Positions 32,367 through 43,799 of a stretch of 64,000 nucleotides of DNA are shown here, piece by piece. The notes beneath the pieces were generated by a model. The model saw nothing but the letters and a program-made list of their open reading frames with translations, made no database searches and was not told the DNA's origin. Numbering within the stretch: the stretch's first letter is position 1; each line of letters opens with the position of its first letter. Both the position numbers and the translations under genes were made by a program. The stretch lies in NCBI GenBank assembly GCA_029204225.1, contig CM055097.1:43132858-43196857 (forward strand). The letters run 5' to 3'. This stretch comes from Diphasiastrum complanatum. Its lineage: Eukaryota; Streptophyta; Lycopodiopsida; Lycopodiales; Lycopodiaceae.

Positions 32367-32981
32367 AGAATACACTGCCAAAGAATTCCGTCTGGACCTC
32401 TTCGGTACAACTGGCCGGCAATCAGCTGATAAGGTCTAGCCTTCAAGATCAATTTTTGTTGTTCCGTCTTTGGTAGTGATTTGTCTGGTTGGCCCCGCAT
32501 TAGATATTCAGCAATGTCGGTAGCCCATTCTGGTACTGTATCCACGTAAAATAAGACAACATCTGCCAGCTCATCATCGGTTGGGTTGCAGTCTCCTTTC
32601 TCTTGATTCGTGACACATGATCTGCCATGTAGTGTTGTTTTCCAACAACAGGAGGAGCCATCTAATGATTCTCCCGGTGTTGCAAGTTTTATTAACGAGA
32701 TATAGCAAGGGTTGATGGTCCGTATAAAAAGCAAAATGTGTGGCCATCAAATAGTGTCAAAACTTCTTAACTGCATAGGTCATTGCCAGTGCTTCCTGCT
32801 TTGTGGTTGAATAGTTCATTTTGGTATCACTGAGCTGTCGGCTTGCAAATCGGATTGAAAAATCTTTTTTGTGTTCACCTGGCTGAGTTAGGACTGCTCC
32901 AATTGCATACTTTGATGCGTCCGTATGCACGTGAAACTCAATGAACCAATTGGGTGAAGATTGGTGCTGAGAGCAATGCAT
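32367..32981 (-). pseudogene. Gypsy RNase H and link to integrase
   Basis: The minus strand has FIEFHVHTDASKYAIGAVLT and SRQLSDTKMNYSTTKQEALA, the RNase H start of Ty3/Gypsy. A linker including RPYQLIAGQLYRRGPDGILW follows and leads into integrase. Frames change between the pieces (near 32735-32756). The last codon before the Copia continues in frame into the integrase piece at 28455 when the Copia and one target duplication are ignored. Confidence 0.85.
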
Positions 32982-33018
32982 TCTTAATCTTTTGGAAAGC
33001 CTTTAGAGCTTTCTCATT

Positions 33019-33840
33019 CTAATGTGGATCCGTTGTGAGCTTGTAAATTGGTCTGGCTAACTCCGCAAAATCAAGAATGAAGATCCTATAATAGCTACCA
33101 TGACCCATGAAAATGTAGACCTCGCAGATCGTCCCCGGTGGTGGTAGATCAATAATGATTCTGATCTTTGATAGATCTGTGGCGATCCTGTGTCTTGACA
33201 CTATATGGCCGAGTATCAAGCCATGTGTCACCCAGAATTGACATTTTTTTGGATTTACTGAGATCTGGTATTCGCGGCATTTTTGTAGCACCTTCTCCAA
33301 ATTGGATAAGTGTTCTGAATTTGGTCCATGCACACACAGATCGTCCAAGAAAATTTCCAAAAATTTCTACAAATAATCTTTGAATGCCGCCTGCATGACT
33401 CGCTGGAAAGTGCTTGGGGCATTGCAAAGTCGGAATGGCATCACTTTATAGGCATAAGTTCTCCAATCCATGGCGAATGTTGTCTTGTGCTGGTCATGGG
33501 GGCCTATTTTCACCTGGTTGTAGCCGTTGCACCCGTCCAGAAAACTGTAGGCTTCATCGCCGGCTACTCTATTGAGGACACTTTTTGTAAATGGTCCTTT
33601 TTGGTGACTGCATTAAGCACCTTCAAATTCACACAGATACACAATTTGCCATTCTTCTTGGGTACTATAACTATCGGCGATACCCATTCCGTGTGCTCGA
33701 TTTCGTAAATGAAATCTGCATCCATAAGCTTCTGCAACTCTTGCTTGATCAGTTCTGTATAATTCGGGTTGCAGCAGTAGTAACAACTTACCTTGGAGAC
33801 TGCTCCGTCCACCAAAGGTATGGTGTGTTGGACTAATGTT
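33019..33840 (-). pseudogene. Gypsy reverse transcriptase, frameshifted
   Basis: It contains ELIKQELQKLMDADFIYEIE and SPIVIVPKKNGKLCICVNLK (33815-33564). After frame changes come TTFAMDWRTYAYKVMPFRLC, then EIFLDDLCVHG where FLDD replaces the commoner Y/F-x-DD of RT, then NPKKCQFWVTHGLILGHIVS. All blocks of the Gypsy RT are present in the right order, but at least three frame changes prevent translation as one protein. Confidence 0.85.
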
Positions 33841-34805
33841 GGCGGAATGCCCTTTAGATCACTATAGCTCCAGGCAAAACAGTCTTTATATTCCCACCAA
33901 CAAGGATCGTAGTCTCTTGAACTGCGTGGGTGTTAACTGCTCTCCCACATGCACTATCCTTTCTTCTTCTCCTGGTTCTGCAAGATTAATCGGCTGTGTT
34001 CGCGTAGGCCCCTCGAAGACTTGTTCCACTGGTGCCTGACTTTGATCAGGTTCTCGTTAGGCTTGCGGCATCATGATTACTATGCCGTCCAATGTGTAAT
34101 TCTTGAAAGTATCAAGCATCTCATGAACTGGAGCGCGTCAAAATTCCTCTTTCAGCATATTGATCTTGGCCCGACTGGTCATTTTTTAATTTTTTGTCAA
34201 CTGTGTAGAAGATGACGCTGTATCTGAGTCCAACTTGATTGACTTCAAGGAATCCAACACCTTCTTTTTGCTCTTTTTTGTCATTTTGGTGGGTTCATCC
34301 TTGTTGTCTTTATTCGGGACTATTGTGACATTCACCTCATGGTTGTGAATATCCATGTCTACTATAGCTATTGCCTCTTCGGGTAGGTCACTAATCGGAT
34401 CACCTGGTTGTAGTGTTGCTTCAACTAATTCTTCTTATTCGCAGGTGTCTTGGGTGGTTCGATCCTTGAGGCTTTCGCCATTGCAGACCTTTGTGGTGGT
34501 TGAGTTGGTACCTTCTTGGTTCCGTAACGATCTGGGTCCATGTGGTGTAGGACTTGTTCATCAGTCAGCTCAATCTCCTTATTATAAGTTAGAGCATGTT
34601 GCCAAGGGACTAGATCATCGTCCACTGGGTTCTCACTCGGCTCCGTTGACAGCCATGCTACGTTTATCATATTCACCCCAAATGTGATTGGTGTGTCCAT
34701 AGTGTAACATTTGGGTGAAGATGTACTCGGTTCTGGATCTGATTCATATTGACAAGCCTGGTAGTCAATAGTTGCTAATGCATCCATCCATCTCATGACA
34801 TCCGT
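33841..34805 (-). pseudogene. Gypsy protease-RT spacer region
   Basis: This is about 1 kb between protease and RT. An open stretch (34796-34425) encodes MDTPITFGVNMINVAWLSTE and an acidic, Pro-rich sequence without a known fold. Plant Gypsy polyproteins of several lineages have a poorly conserved linker here. No other gene is seen. Confidence 0.6.
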
Positions 34806-35459
34806 CTATGAATGATAGTGACCTCCCTTGGCTGGCCTTGGGCGATCAATCGTATGATCTGTCGTGGATGATCCGTCATCAGCTTTGGGTGCAATAGGTT
34901 TCACCGCCCATGTGGTTGGATCTACCTTTACAGCCTGTTCTCTGTTCTCAAAGGTGAGTTTCCCTGTACCCCAGTTGTGCACTACTTGTGCAGTCCTCAA
35001 CCATGGTCTTCCCAGTAAAACACGGTATGCAGATGGAGATTCAGGTATATCCATGACCACAAAGGTAATCACATACTGCATGCCTACTATCTTTACGAGA
35101 ATATCAGCAACTACACCTTTTGGTTTCACACAGGATTGATCTGCTAGCTTGATGGCGAATCTGTCTGGCTTCAATCCTTGTAATTCCCATTTTTTGTACA
35201 AAGTAGTGGAGATCAGATTGACACCCAATCCTCCATCTACCACTGCCGCCTCGTCCTCGTATTTCTTGTGTTTGATTGGCAAAGTGATGTTGTGTTCCTC
35301 ACTTTCCCATGCTGCTCCGATGTGGAGGACGTTACTTGTCTCATCATAGCCCACACAATATGTGGGTTCAGGCGCTACTGGCTCCCCATCCGCTTTGGCC
35401 CATTCAGCTAAAAGGCTTTTCGCTTGTGGTTTAGGGTTGCAAGGGAAAGGAGATTGCAA
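34806..35459 (-). pseudogene. Gypsy aspartic protease
   Basis: The frame has AAVVDGGLGVNLISTTLYKK, in which DGG stands where retropepsins have DTG or DSG, and YRVLLGRPWLRTAQVVHNW, the conserved second half of the fold. It processes the polyprotein in related elements. The frame is open over 217 codons. DGG variants occur in some plant Gypsy families, so the change does not by itself mean loss of function. Confidence 0.75.
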
Positions 35460-35531
35460 CCCATGGGCTTAGGCGCTACTGGCTCCTCATCTGCTTTGGC
35501 CCATTCAGCTAAAAGGCTTTTCGCTTGTGGT
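35368..35531. repeat. Tandem duplication of about 100 bp in the Gypsy region
   Basis: GGCGCTACTGGCTCC...CATTCAGCTAAAAGGCTTTTCGC occurs at about 35371-35430 and again at about 35471-35530 with two differences. It disturbs the gag-protease reading frame. Confidence 0.85.
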
Positions 35532-35870
35532 GCAATCCGCAGTAGTTCTCCGAGTGGTAAACTAACATGGCTTGACAGCAAAAGTGTGAGCCTTTCAGTG
35601 CGTGGTTCCTCAGGTTCCACCATGTGAAAAGGTGGTTCATGTTGGTGCAACTGATCATTCTGATCAGTGCGGTTCTCGTTGGACATCGACTGGAGGTTCT
35701 GTGGGAATGTTTCATTCTTGCTCTTTTTCCTCCTCTTGTGCTTTTTGTACCCAGTGTCTTATTTTTTGGTACTACCTTCTCTCTTCCCTCACATTTGGAT
35801 ATGGCGCTGAAGTTGAGGGTTGGTCATCAATAATCGATGGTGGTGGTGAGGGAGCCACTTCCTTCCTCTT

Positions 35871-36600
35871 CTATGCTCGCGTAACAGCTAACACAGGAGC
35901 GTGGTCTTGTCGACCTTTCGATGGCATCCTCGCTAGAACTACTGATTGCTGTATGGCAATGAGGTTAAGAGGTGCACTGGTTCCAGGTTTAAATGGACAA
36001 TTCTTGAAACAGTGTCCATAACCGCAATCCCAGCAGGAGGTTGTATATTGTCCCTTGTAGGGACATTCTGCAATTCTGTGTCCCTCGCCGCATCTGTAGC
36101 AGCCGTAATTTCTTCCACCTTGACGTTGAGTTTGAGCTGCATAGGCCGAAACATATTCATTTATGGCAGGATCCATAAATGGTTCATCTGGTCCGTACCA
36201 CTGTTGTTGCTCAAGTTGAGGTGGCATTTGCATTTCTTGTTCCGCTGTTGTCAAGTTTACATGGGCCACTTGTTGATTGGCTGGCCCTGGTGGAGCAGGT
36301 AAGGCCATGCGTTGTGGTTGATTGGGTGTGCCGTACCTTGGTGCCACTTTAGGTGACCCTTGATGATAAGAATAAGAAGTTTGATAAGGACTTCTCTTAT
36401 GTTGAACAACCCTGGGGTTGAACGGGCAAAATGCCGTATCGTGCGATGTTGCATTGCACAGATGGTAGAATCTATGTGTTAGTTTCAGATTTTGCTTTAG
36501 GACTGGACACTCGTTCGCTGTATGGTTTTGCGTGCATACTGAACACCATACATCTTCTCGTCAAGGATACTGCAGCTGGTTTGGTTCCGGTTGATGTGGA
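35871..36600 (-). pseudogene. Gypsy gag zinc-knuckle array with CX2CX3HX4C spacing
   Basis: The minus strand has CSVCTQNHTANEC (about 36535-36500, another frame), a degenerate CNATSHDTAFC, then CYRCGEGHRIAEC and CWDCGYGHCFKNC (36100-36000). The clear knuckles have three residues between the second Cys and His, where retroviral knuckles have four. Gln/Pro-rich sequence separates the pairs. Knuckles bind element RNA during packaging. The region is frameshifted near 36350. Confidence 0.75.
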
Positions 36601-36786
36601 GTTACTGCTACAGTTCCTTGTAAGGCCTTCAGTTTCTGGTACGTTGTAAGTTGTTCCATCTGCAGTTTGTGTAATTTTGTCATTTGCTCCAACAACAGTT
36701 ATGTGGATAGAGCGGATGCGTTTGATGATAATGATGTGATCGAAGGAGTAGGAGTGTGGGTGGAAGGATATTCGTCGTCAGATCCC

Positions 36787-37606
36787 TCATCCTCTTCCCT
36801 GATGACATCTTCCATAGCTTCTTGCAGAGTAGCGTACTGGTCCCGTCGTTTCAGTTTTCTTCTGATGCTTCATGGTAATCCGGCTAGGAACCACATGATC
36901 ACCGCATGATCGGGAGTCAGGACTGCACTGCACCTGTTCAATATAGTTCCAGACCCTTTCTCGTTTTCTCATCTTGACTTTGCTCAGCAGGAGAAACAGG
37001 TCTTCCAAGAACTTCCTTGGCTTAAAGCGCGTAATGAGAGCCGCTTTAACCGCTTCCCAGGTGGATTTCTCTTCCTCTGACAGGTTAAAAAACCAATCCT
37101 GAGCCACTGCAAGTAAGGACATAGGGAATAGCATCAGCTTCTCTGCAGGTGTCCGTCCGTCGTAGATTTCACAAGCTTGCTCATAGATTTGGAGGAATCG
37201 GATGGGATATGATGATCCGTCGTATTTTGGTATCTCCATCCATGGTACTCTCTGAACTGCATGCAAGGGTGCGACAGGTACGGTTGGCCCATTGGATCTA
37301 TTGGTGCTGGTTCCGGTTCTGCCTCTTGTTGCACAGTTGCTAATCTGGGAAGGTGTGGTGCCTGATTTGCTATCCTTTGTGCTATTGATCGTCCCAATCT
37401 CAGATTCATCCGATGGTGGGTCCCAAAGTGATTGGATCTTGCTTATACAGTAGGATGCAGTCTGGATCTTCAAGGATCTGATCAATCTGATCGGCCGAAA
37501 TGAATTTTAGACCTTTTACGGTGGTTTTTCCTTGATAACTTTTTACTCCTTGCACTGATTGACCTGAGATTTTGACAGTAGCTGGATCTGATGTAAATCT
37601 TTCCAC
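36787..37606 (-). pseudogene. Gypsy gag capsid region
   Basis: The open part 37485-36787 contains VPWMEIPKYDGSSYPIRFLQ, IYDGRTPAEKLMLFPMSLLA, DWFFNLSEEEKSTWEAVKAA and ITRFKPRKFLEDLFLLLSKV, the retrotransposon-gag domain pattern of Ty3/Gypsy. A further N-terminal piece (37606-37406) contains VKGLKFISADQIDQILEDPD. The upstream primer site and 5' LTR were not identified, so the 5' end seems truncated near 37620. Confidence 0.85.
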
Positions 37607-37881
37607 TGATCTAGTTTGCGAGGGTTATCTTGTGTGAGGGCTGGCTATGCGAGGGTTCTTTATCTATTTTTCCATGTAAAAAACACATGCCCATGGCGTC
37701 TCCTGTAGAGCACCTAAACCGCATATAGACATGTCTGCCTGCCATAGCGCATTTAATATCGTCCAATCTGGCGAATCTGCTTGTTCTGCAGCAATCAAAA
37801 CGCCATAGGCATGAAATAAAATACACTTGGGAAGGCGGAGTAAACATTCAGATGCCAAAAGAGTAGCAATAAAGATCTACA

Positions 37882-38810
37882 TGGATGCAAGCCAAGAACG
37901 CTCATTCACAGATCAGCATGCAAACCAATGAACGTTCAATGAATTTCTACAGCTACCTACACTTAAATGGACTGAATCAGAGTGTACAATAGATTAACAC
38001 CGAGCTACATTTGCATAGCTGATAAACAAGAAACACGAACTAAACTACAGCATGTTAGAAGTCCAAGAATCAAGAAACCAACCAGTCTATTGATTCTTGG
38101 ACATCCCAAGAACATCAAGAACTAGATTGTATAGAGATATGCAAGAATTACACCACAGATCCAGCCTATTTAGTTTACCTTAATGCTGGTTCCTACATTA
38201 ATCCACAAGAAAGCAAGGAAGCTAATCCACTCTACAAAAATAGCAAATCTAATCCACTCTACAATCCACAACCACACACAAAAGGAGGGAAGGGCAAGAT
38301 CATAAATGCATCACTCAAGAAACAAACATGATCAAGGAGCTCAAGGGTTGCACCAAACTCGTGAAGGCTCTTCTCATTTCAGCATGGAGTTGATACAATT
38401 CACAAAAAGCTCCTCTTCACAAAGAGGGAGTCTCTTAAATAAGCAAGAGAGCTCCTTAGGTGGCATCCTAGTGGAATTTCCACATTTCACAAATTACAAG
38501 TGGAATAATGCTTTCCACTAGAAGTCACCATCAAAAGGTGGCTCACTCTACTTTCTTTAAGAGAGGTCTACTTGCATTTATTACATTTGCCTAGAAATAC
38601 TAGTTCCTACATGGTCATTCCATCTTTCGGGATTCACCATGAGGCTTACAAAGTTCTTTCATGTCTCTCCTAGCTAGTATTTCTCAGCTCATACTCGGAT
38701 CTCAGTCTTCATTAGTCTCGTCTTCTCAGAGACCTCCTCGGTCTAAGGTGAGAGGTGCTCTTGAGTTGCTCTGTTCGAGTATCTTGGGGATTCATCAGAA
38801 TCAGCCAACA
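37882..38810 (+). repeat. LTR-like repeat, left copy of an inverted pair
   Basis: This 929-bp sequence begins TGGATGCAAGCC and ends ATCAGCCAACA (TG...CA ends). It matches the reverse complement of 45851-46827, which has an extra segment of about 45 bp (near 46625-46670). No coding meaning is supported for the shared short frame at 38306-38521. It is probably a solo LTR, because no direct partner or gag/pol lies next to it. Confidence 0.75.
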
Positions 38811-39655
38811 TACATACATAGATGCACCTCCATTAGATTCTTGAGAAAAAGAGTGCACATCACGAATTCACACGTGTGGAAAATGTCCACAAGTATGATG
38901 GATCTAATTAAGCTTTGTGATTAGCACAGTAACCTGATTCTAGATTGATTAGCAAGATCTAGTTCAGAAGAAATGGCTTAACCACAATCTAGCATGCTAA
39001 GCAACTGAATATGATAGCAATGAATCAATAATGAGCAAAAGTACAAGATATCAGTGTATAAGCATTAGCTTCAACACGAGTTAGAGAGAGAAAGATAGAG
39101 AGATAACAAGCAAAATAGTTTAGATCCAAAATGGCATGAGGTAGCTAAAAAACTTTGGTTCTTCATCATTGATTGTGAGGAGAGCTACACATATTTATCG
39201 AGTTTGAGGTAGCTCGAGGTAGAACCACATCCATTCATTCCAAAATGACATCTAAAGTGACATCTAGAGTCTATGTGACATTTGTCACTTGCCATGCATG
39301 AAATTCTACCAACTTTTTACAAGTGTGCTAGTTCTAACTAACAAAGTACAAATCATCATGCATGTGTCCATTACACTTTGTGCATGCCTTGCATGTCACT
39401 ATGGATCACTTACAATTAATGCATGTGAATTGCCACGAGTTTCTACAAGCATGACTTTGCTAATTTCATGTCTACAAACTATATGCAAGTTGTATTATTC
39501 AATCTAGACATTACATAACCATGTAGCTCGAGTTCTATGTAGGCCAAACTTGGCAATTTGCATTTATGAGCTACATACTTGCATGGTACAACATTTGTAG
39601 CAAGCCAAGAAATCAATATGGATTGTTTTTCCAATTTTAACACATTCCTGATACA
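38811..39655. other. Non-coding repeat-like stretch
   Basis: No gene is seen. CACACGTGTG at 38869-38878 and ATGGATCTAATTAAGC-type words resemble Copia LTRs. Repeated GACATCTA and CATGCATG words occur near 39250-39430. It may be a degenerate solo LTR. Confidence 0.35.
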
Positions 39656-39679
39656 ATATTTTTTTTTTGGGACAAATAG

Positions 39680-40280
39680 TACCAATTCCATTACCTAGTT
39701 TTGAAAGTGATGAATGGATTGCACCATATGCTACAGTTTTAGAATCATTTCATTGCCAGATATATAATGATGTAAAAAATTCATTAAAAATGAGCACGGG
39801 ATAAAAAATAGTCAGATTGAGTTGGTTTATTTCCTTGAATATATTTGTGGATTTCTTTTCAAGTGTCAATGTACACAAACCCCAACAATGTTTGTATGCA
39901 AAAATTTATCAGATAGTTTATTATCTGAACTTATGGATGAAGGCTGGGACAAAAGATCAGATGGAGAAATAGAATGCAGAATTAAAATGTCTTCCATGTG
40001 CTTCCGTTATTCAATTGAAAAACAAATGTTGAGCTTATGCTTCCATTATCAAAGATGAAAAAAAAGATAAAGGTAAATGGGTGCCACTCGGTCAAGACTT
40101 GGAAGCCAGTGGACATTGAAAATGAAAAAATATCGAAATTATATACAATGATGTCATTTTGACGTGTGTTGAGGTGGAAGAAGATTGGAGTCTAGATTAC
40201 ATCAGGCGGAAACTATTGTTCCTACAAGATGTTGTACTTTCAAACTTCAGATTCATTTTCAATGGTAAACACGTAAGTAA
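39680..40280 (+). pseudogene. Protein Y C-terminal half (copy C)
   Basis: It reads IPLPSFESDEW, then KMSTG with a stop, then LSWFISLNIFVDFFSSVNV. After a one-base frame change it reads TPTMFVCKNLSDSLLSELMD, IECRIKMSSMCFRYSIEK and PLGQDLEASGH. All blocks match Y of copy B in order, across one stop and at least one frameshift. Confidence 0.75.
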
Positions 40281-40849
40281 CTACTGTAAACACTCGATCT
40301 TGTATGAATAGTCTCAATCAAAACTTTCTAATACAATCTCTGTATCAATTGTAACTCACTTTGTATTAGATTTATGCACGTACGTAAAAGACATGAGCTC
40401 GAGATCAAATGCAGAGATATTGGTGAAACAATCCAACTTATGGAAGAACACTGATATTCACTATCAACAAATACATGCCAATCATCATGTCTTTTTATCA
40501 ATATAGAAAATTGCATTCTAGTATTACACTATGGACACAACCTGATTGTAAGAATCTATATTGATATTAATAAAAAAAATCCATAAACGGGTTGTTTACA
40601 TGTAAAATGATTGTATCTTCTTTTTTTTATGTATCTCTATTTACAAATAGATCTCTATTCAGTCAATTTTTCTATATTTTCTTTATCACTATTAGGAACC
40701 GATAAGGGAACAACTCCTATAATCTTGCCTTCCTCTGCTTCGGGAAGGGCCTCAATGCCTTTTAAGGCAAGAGGACCCTCTGCTATAATATCACCTTCCT
40801 CTGTATCAGGAAGGACTTCTATTCCTTTTTTATCGTATATAATAAGATT

Positions 40850-41430
40850 TGCATCCGAGCAACCTGAAAGGCAATTAAAGCAGGAGCAGCTTGCTTTTGA
40901 GGGCCCTCGATCATAGGTGCAACGCTTACACCGTTCTAGGCATAGGTTCTGATCAACTCTTGCCGAAATCTATATACATCGTCAGGAGTATACGGCTCAA
41001 GAGTGAATTGTCATCACAAAACACGAGAATCAGCAAATTACAAACAATGATAGCAAAGAAATATGAATCAGAATAAAAGAAACTACAAATGAACAGAATA
41101 TTACCTTTTCAATATCTACATCTACTTGTAAATTATACCACTCAAAAAATAGCTTTGTATTGTACAAGACAAGCCATGCACAACTAAAAGCGTCCTTTTG
41201 CTGTAAACACACTGCATATATTAGTAATACTATGATAGAAAGTTCATTTATGCTATGATCATAGATTTGAACTAAAAAAGAAATACATGCATTTTAGAGA
41301 TAAATTGAATATACCTTGAGAGATCTAATGGTTATCTCTCCAATTGAGGTTGTCGTTGTCGGTAGAAATGTCACTCCTAATTCAAATTTTTGAGTGTTCC
41401 CAACTATTGGGAGGGAATATTTCAGCATTT
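40850..41430 (-). pseudogene. Ulp1-like protease domain remnant (copy C)
   Basis: Exon 2 remnant: KYSLPIVGNTQKFELGVTFL (41430-41314). Exon 3: QQKDAFSCAWLVLYNTKLFF (about 41203-41104), which keeps the Gln and the catalytic-position Cys but has Ala in place of the following Gly. Exon 4: FTLEPYTPDDVYRFRQELIR (about 40985-40900). Splice sites match those of copy B. Confidence 0.75.
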
Positions 41431-41582
41431 TAAAAATTATATTTTAACTATGGTTAAGCACCAGTGAAGTTTGATGTGACTAAACTAAGGTGCATTCATT
41501 TACATGGAAAGTAGTGCGGGCAGATGCATAAAGAAGTTGGAAAATGATACTATATTTACTTTATAGTTATTTTTCTCTCTCC

Positions 41583-41632
41583 TACATGGCATTTCTTATA
41601 GGGCCCTCTTTGGGCCCATATTTTCTCTAATG
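41583..41632 (-). repeat. T-side terminus of copy C
   Basis: CTACATGGCATTTCTTATAG near the start and TTTTCTCTAATG at the end match 27820-27870 in layout. The first bases of the terminus, CATTAGAG, are identical. Confidence 0.7.
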
Positions 41633-41689
41633 ACAGATGAACGATGCTGAAATTTTTTTGCTTAAAGTTCTTATCGTTCTCTACTTTCA

Positions 41690-41856
41690 TGCGGTATCGA
41701 TTCAACGTGCCCGAAGCAACCTACCTACATTCCGCTTCTACTCGCGCGTGCCCATCCACTATCAGGTATCCGTTTGGTTAACTTCAAGTATCGGTTTGAC
41801 GCGCTCGACTTGACTTCTGATCCTGAGTTCTCCTTTTCGCGCGTTGATCCGATATT
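41690..41856 (+). promoter_or_regulatory. Promoter motif cluster of copy D
   Basis: The segment before the H3-like start codon contains GCGGTATCGATTCAACGTGC (about 41693), GTATCCGTTTGG (about 41766), GTATCGGTTTGACGCGC (about 41789) and GCGCGTTGATCCGATAT at 41839-41855. The last ends about ten bases before the ATG at 41865. The copies occur in both orientations, as in copy B. Confidence 0.6.
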
Positions 41857-43249
41857 AGATACTAATGGCGCGGACTAAGCAAACAACACGAGTCCACCCT
41901 GGTAGAATCCCAATCACAGGAGGGGGTCATGGAAATGCATCACCATCGCCTCGTCCACCACCACCTCCTCCTAGGCCAAGGAGCAGACGAAGAGACCCAC
42001 CCTGGCTCAAGTATATTCGGAAGCTACATAAGACCAATAATCTTCTGATTCCAAAAGCTCACATATAGAGATCCATCAGACAGGTTACAAGAAGTCTATC
42101 TACAGATGTGAGATGGATTGTAACGGCAATAGAGACGCTGCACACTGCATATGAGGATTTTCAAGTGAAATTTTTTTCGAATACTGTTGTTGCAGCTGTC
42201 GATGCCAAGAGAATGACCATCATGCTTAAGGATTTCAACATTGTATTCAGGCTACGGGACACATATGACAAATTTGAAAGGTACTTTACACCTGCTCCTT
42301 CCTTTCCTCTAAAACAAGATGCAGAGAAAAAAAACCGAAAGCAATCTCAACCATCCCAGCTTGTTTTTTGAGTATAGAGCAGGAGTGTTTCAAAGAAGAG
42401 GAGGTCTCATGACCCTCCTAATAAAACGAGAGATTTTTTAAAGCCATCTCCTCTACATGAGATTCTATCTGCTAGACAATCTCCTCCCAAGTCTCCTCAG
42501 TCTCATTCTTATTCATCCAAATCTCAATCTCCATATCCTCCTCCTAAAAATTCCTCTCCTAATAAATCTCCTCCTCCAAAATCTCAGTCTCTTCCTACCC
42601 CACCTCCTGTTCTAGAAAATGATTTAGATGATTTTGTAAATGTAAAGGTAGAATCAATTTTGAATGACAAATGTTTTTGTGGTTTATCTGTATTACTTCC
42701 TTCACCCCCTGCACTTGCCTTTGTAAATACTCCTCAATATGTACAGTATGACCAATTGTAAAACACATATCTTAAAGCTTTAGGTCCTCGATACAGTTTT
42801 AAGATGCCGAAGACCAATGTTGGTCTTCCCCTTTCTAAATAAGATATAGGTGAATTAGAAAGTAGGGATAAAATTCCAGGGGACAATGTAGGAGGTGGGG
42901 CAATTCAGTATTGGATGGAGTTTTTCCAAACCCCATTGTTTATAGATGTAGCATTGTTTCCATTTCAATTCATGGCTGAATTTGATTTCCTTGATTTCAA
43001 AAGTCTGCACGATGATATGCTCCAATATGTCAGACTGGGGACTCCAATTCTCGTGCTCCCATTCATAACAAAGTAAGTAAATTTCTATCAGATTTTATAA
43101 AGCTGAATTTTTTATATGAATTTTGATTTCACATTGATTCTCATAAATTTATTGTTTTTAGATTGCAGTGACCATTGAAGCTTATATGTGTTGTCCTTAT
43201 ATGTCAATGATGAGGGTGTGTGTACTCCAGGTTGTTTAAAGATGAACTC

Positions 43250-43356
<107 letters not shown>

Positions 43357-43455
43357 TGCCAGAAGCCATATCCAGAAAATACTAAACTCTTTCCAATACC
43401 ACATGCAATAGCATATACGAAACTGAAAATGGTTGATGCAGAGGTAAAAATTTAT

Positions 43456-43616
43456 CAATATCGGTTCGATGTGCCCTTGTAGTTATTGTTTGGTTTCTTT
43501 TCATATCGTGCGCACTGATCCGATATTCAAACAATATTTTTTGGATATCGGTTGGATGCACGCTTGTTTTCATTGTAGATTTTATTATAACCTCCTGTGC
43601 GTTGATCCGATATTTC
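43456..43616 (+). promoter_or_regulatory. Further GATCCGATATT motifs inside copy D
   Basis: GTGCGCACTGATCCGATATTC lies at 43508-43528 and GTGCGTTGATCCGATATTTC at 43597-43616. Two reverse forms (ATATCGGTTCGATGTGCCC near 43459 and ATATCGGTTGGATGCACGC near 43545) lie between them. They interrupt the protease similarity, so a promoter-like segment may have inserted here. Confidence 0.5.
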
Positions 43617-43799
43617 ATAATGTTAAAATTTTGCTACTAACTTTCGTTTATATTGGATACTACAGTCCTCCCAGTAGGTTGATTCTGTCAACTGTGGTTG
43701 GTATACAGCACTTTTTCAATTGGTTTGCACTACAAGATGAACTTCCTAATCTAGAAGAGGTAATCTTCAATTAATAACATTTAATTGTGTTTTTGTTTT

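Larger units (their letters stand above)
39660..41632. mobile_element. Copy C: internally deleted member of the H3-Ulp1 transposon family
   Basis: The left part is the C-terminal half of Y on plus (39680-40280). The right part is Ulp1 exons 2-4 on minus (41430-40850). The same convergent order is seen in copy B. The next sequence is a terminus at 41583-41632 whose inward reading is CATTAGAGAAAATATGGGCC, followed by ATGCCATGTAGGA, as in the T-side end of copy B. The H3 domain, X and T are missing, so this is a deletion derivative. The left end is truncated. Confidence 0.75.

Noticed and set aside
38306-38521. A conserved 71-codon gene repeated at 46129-46344
   Set aside because: Both copies lie inside LTR-like inverted repeats, so the similarity is at the DNA level.
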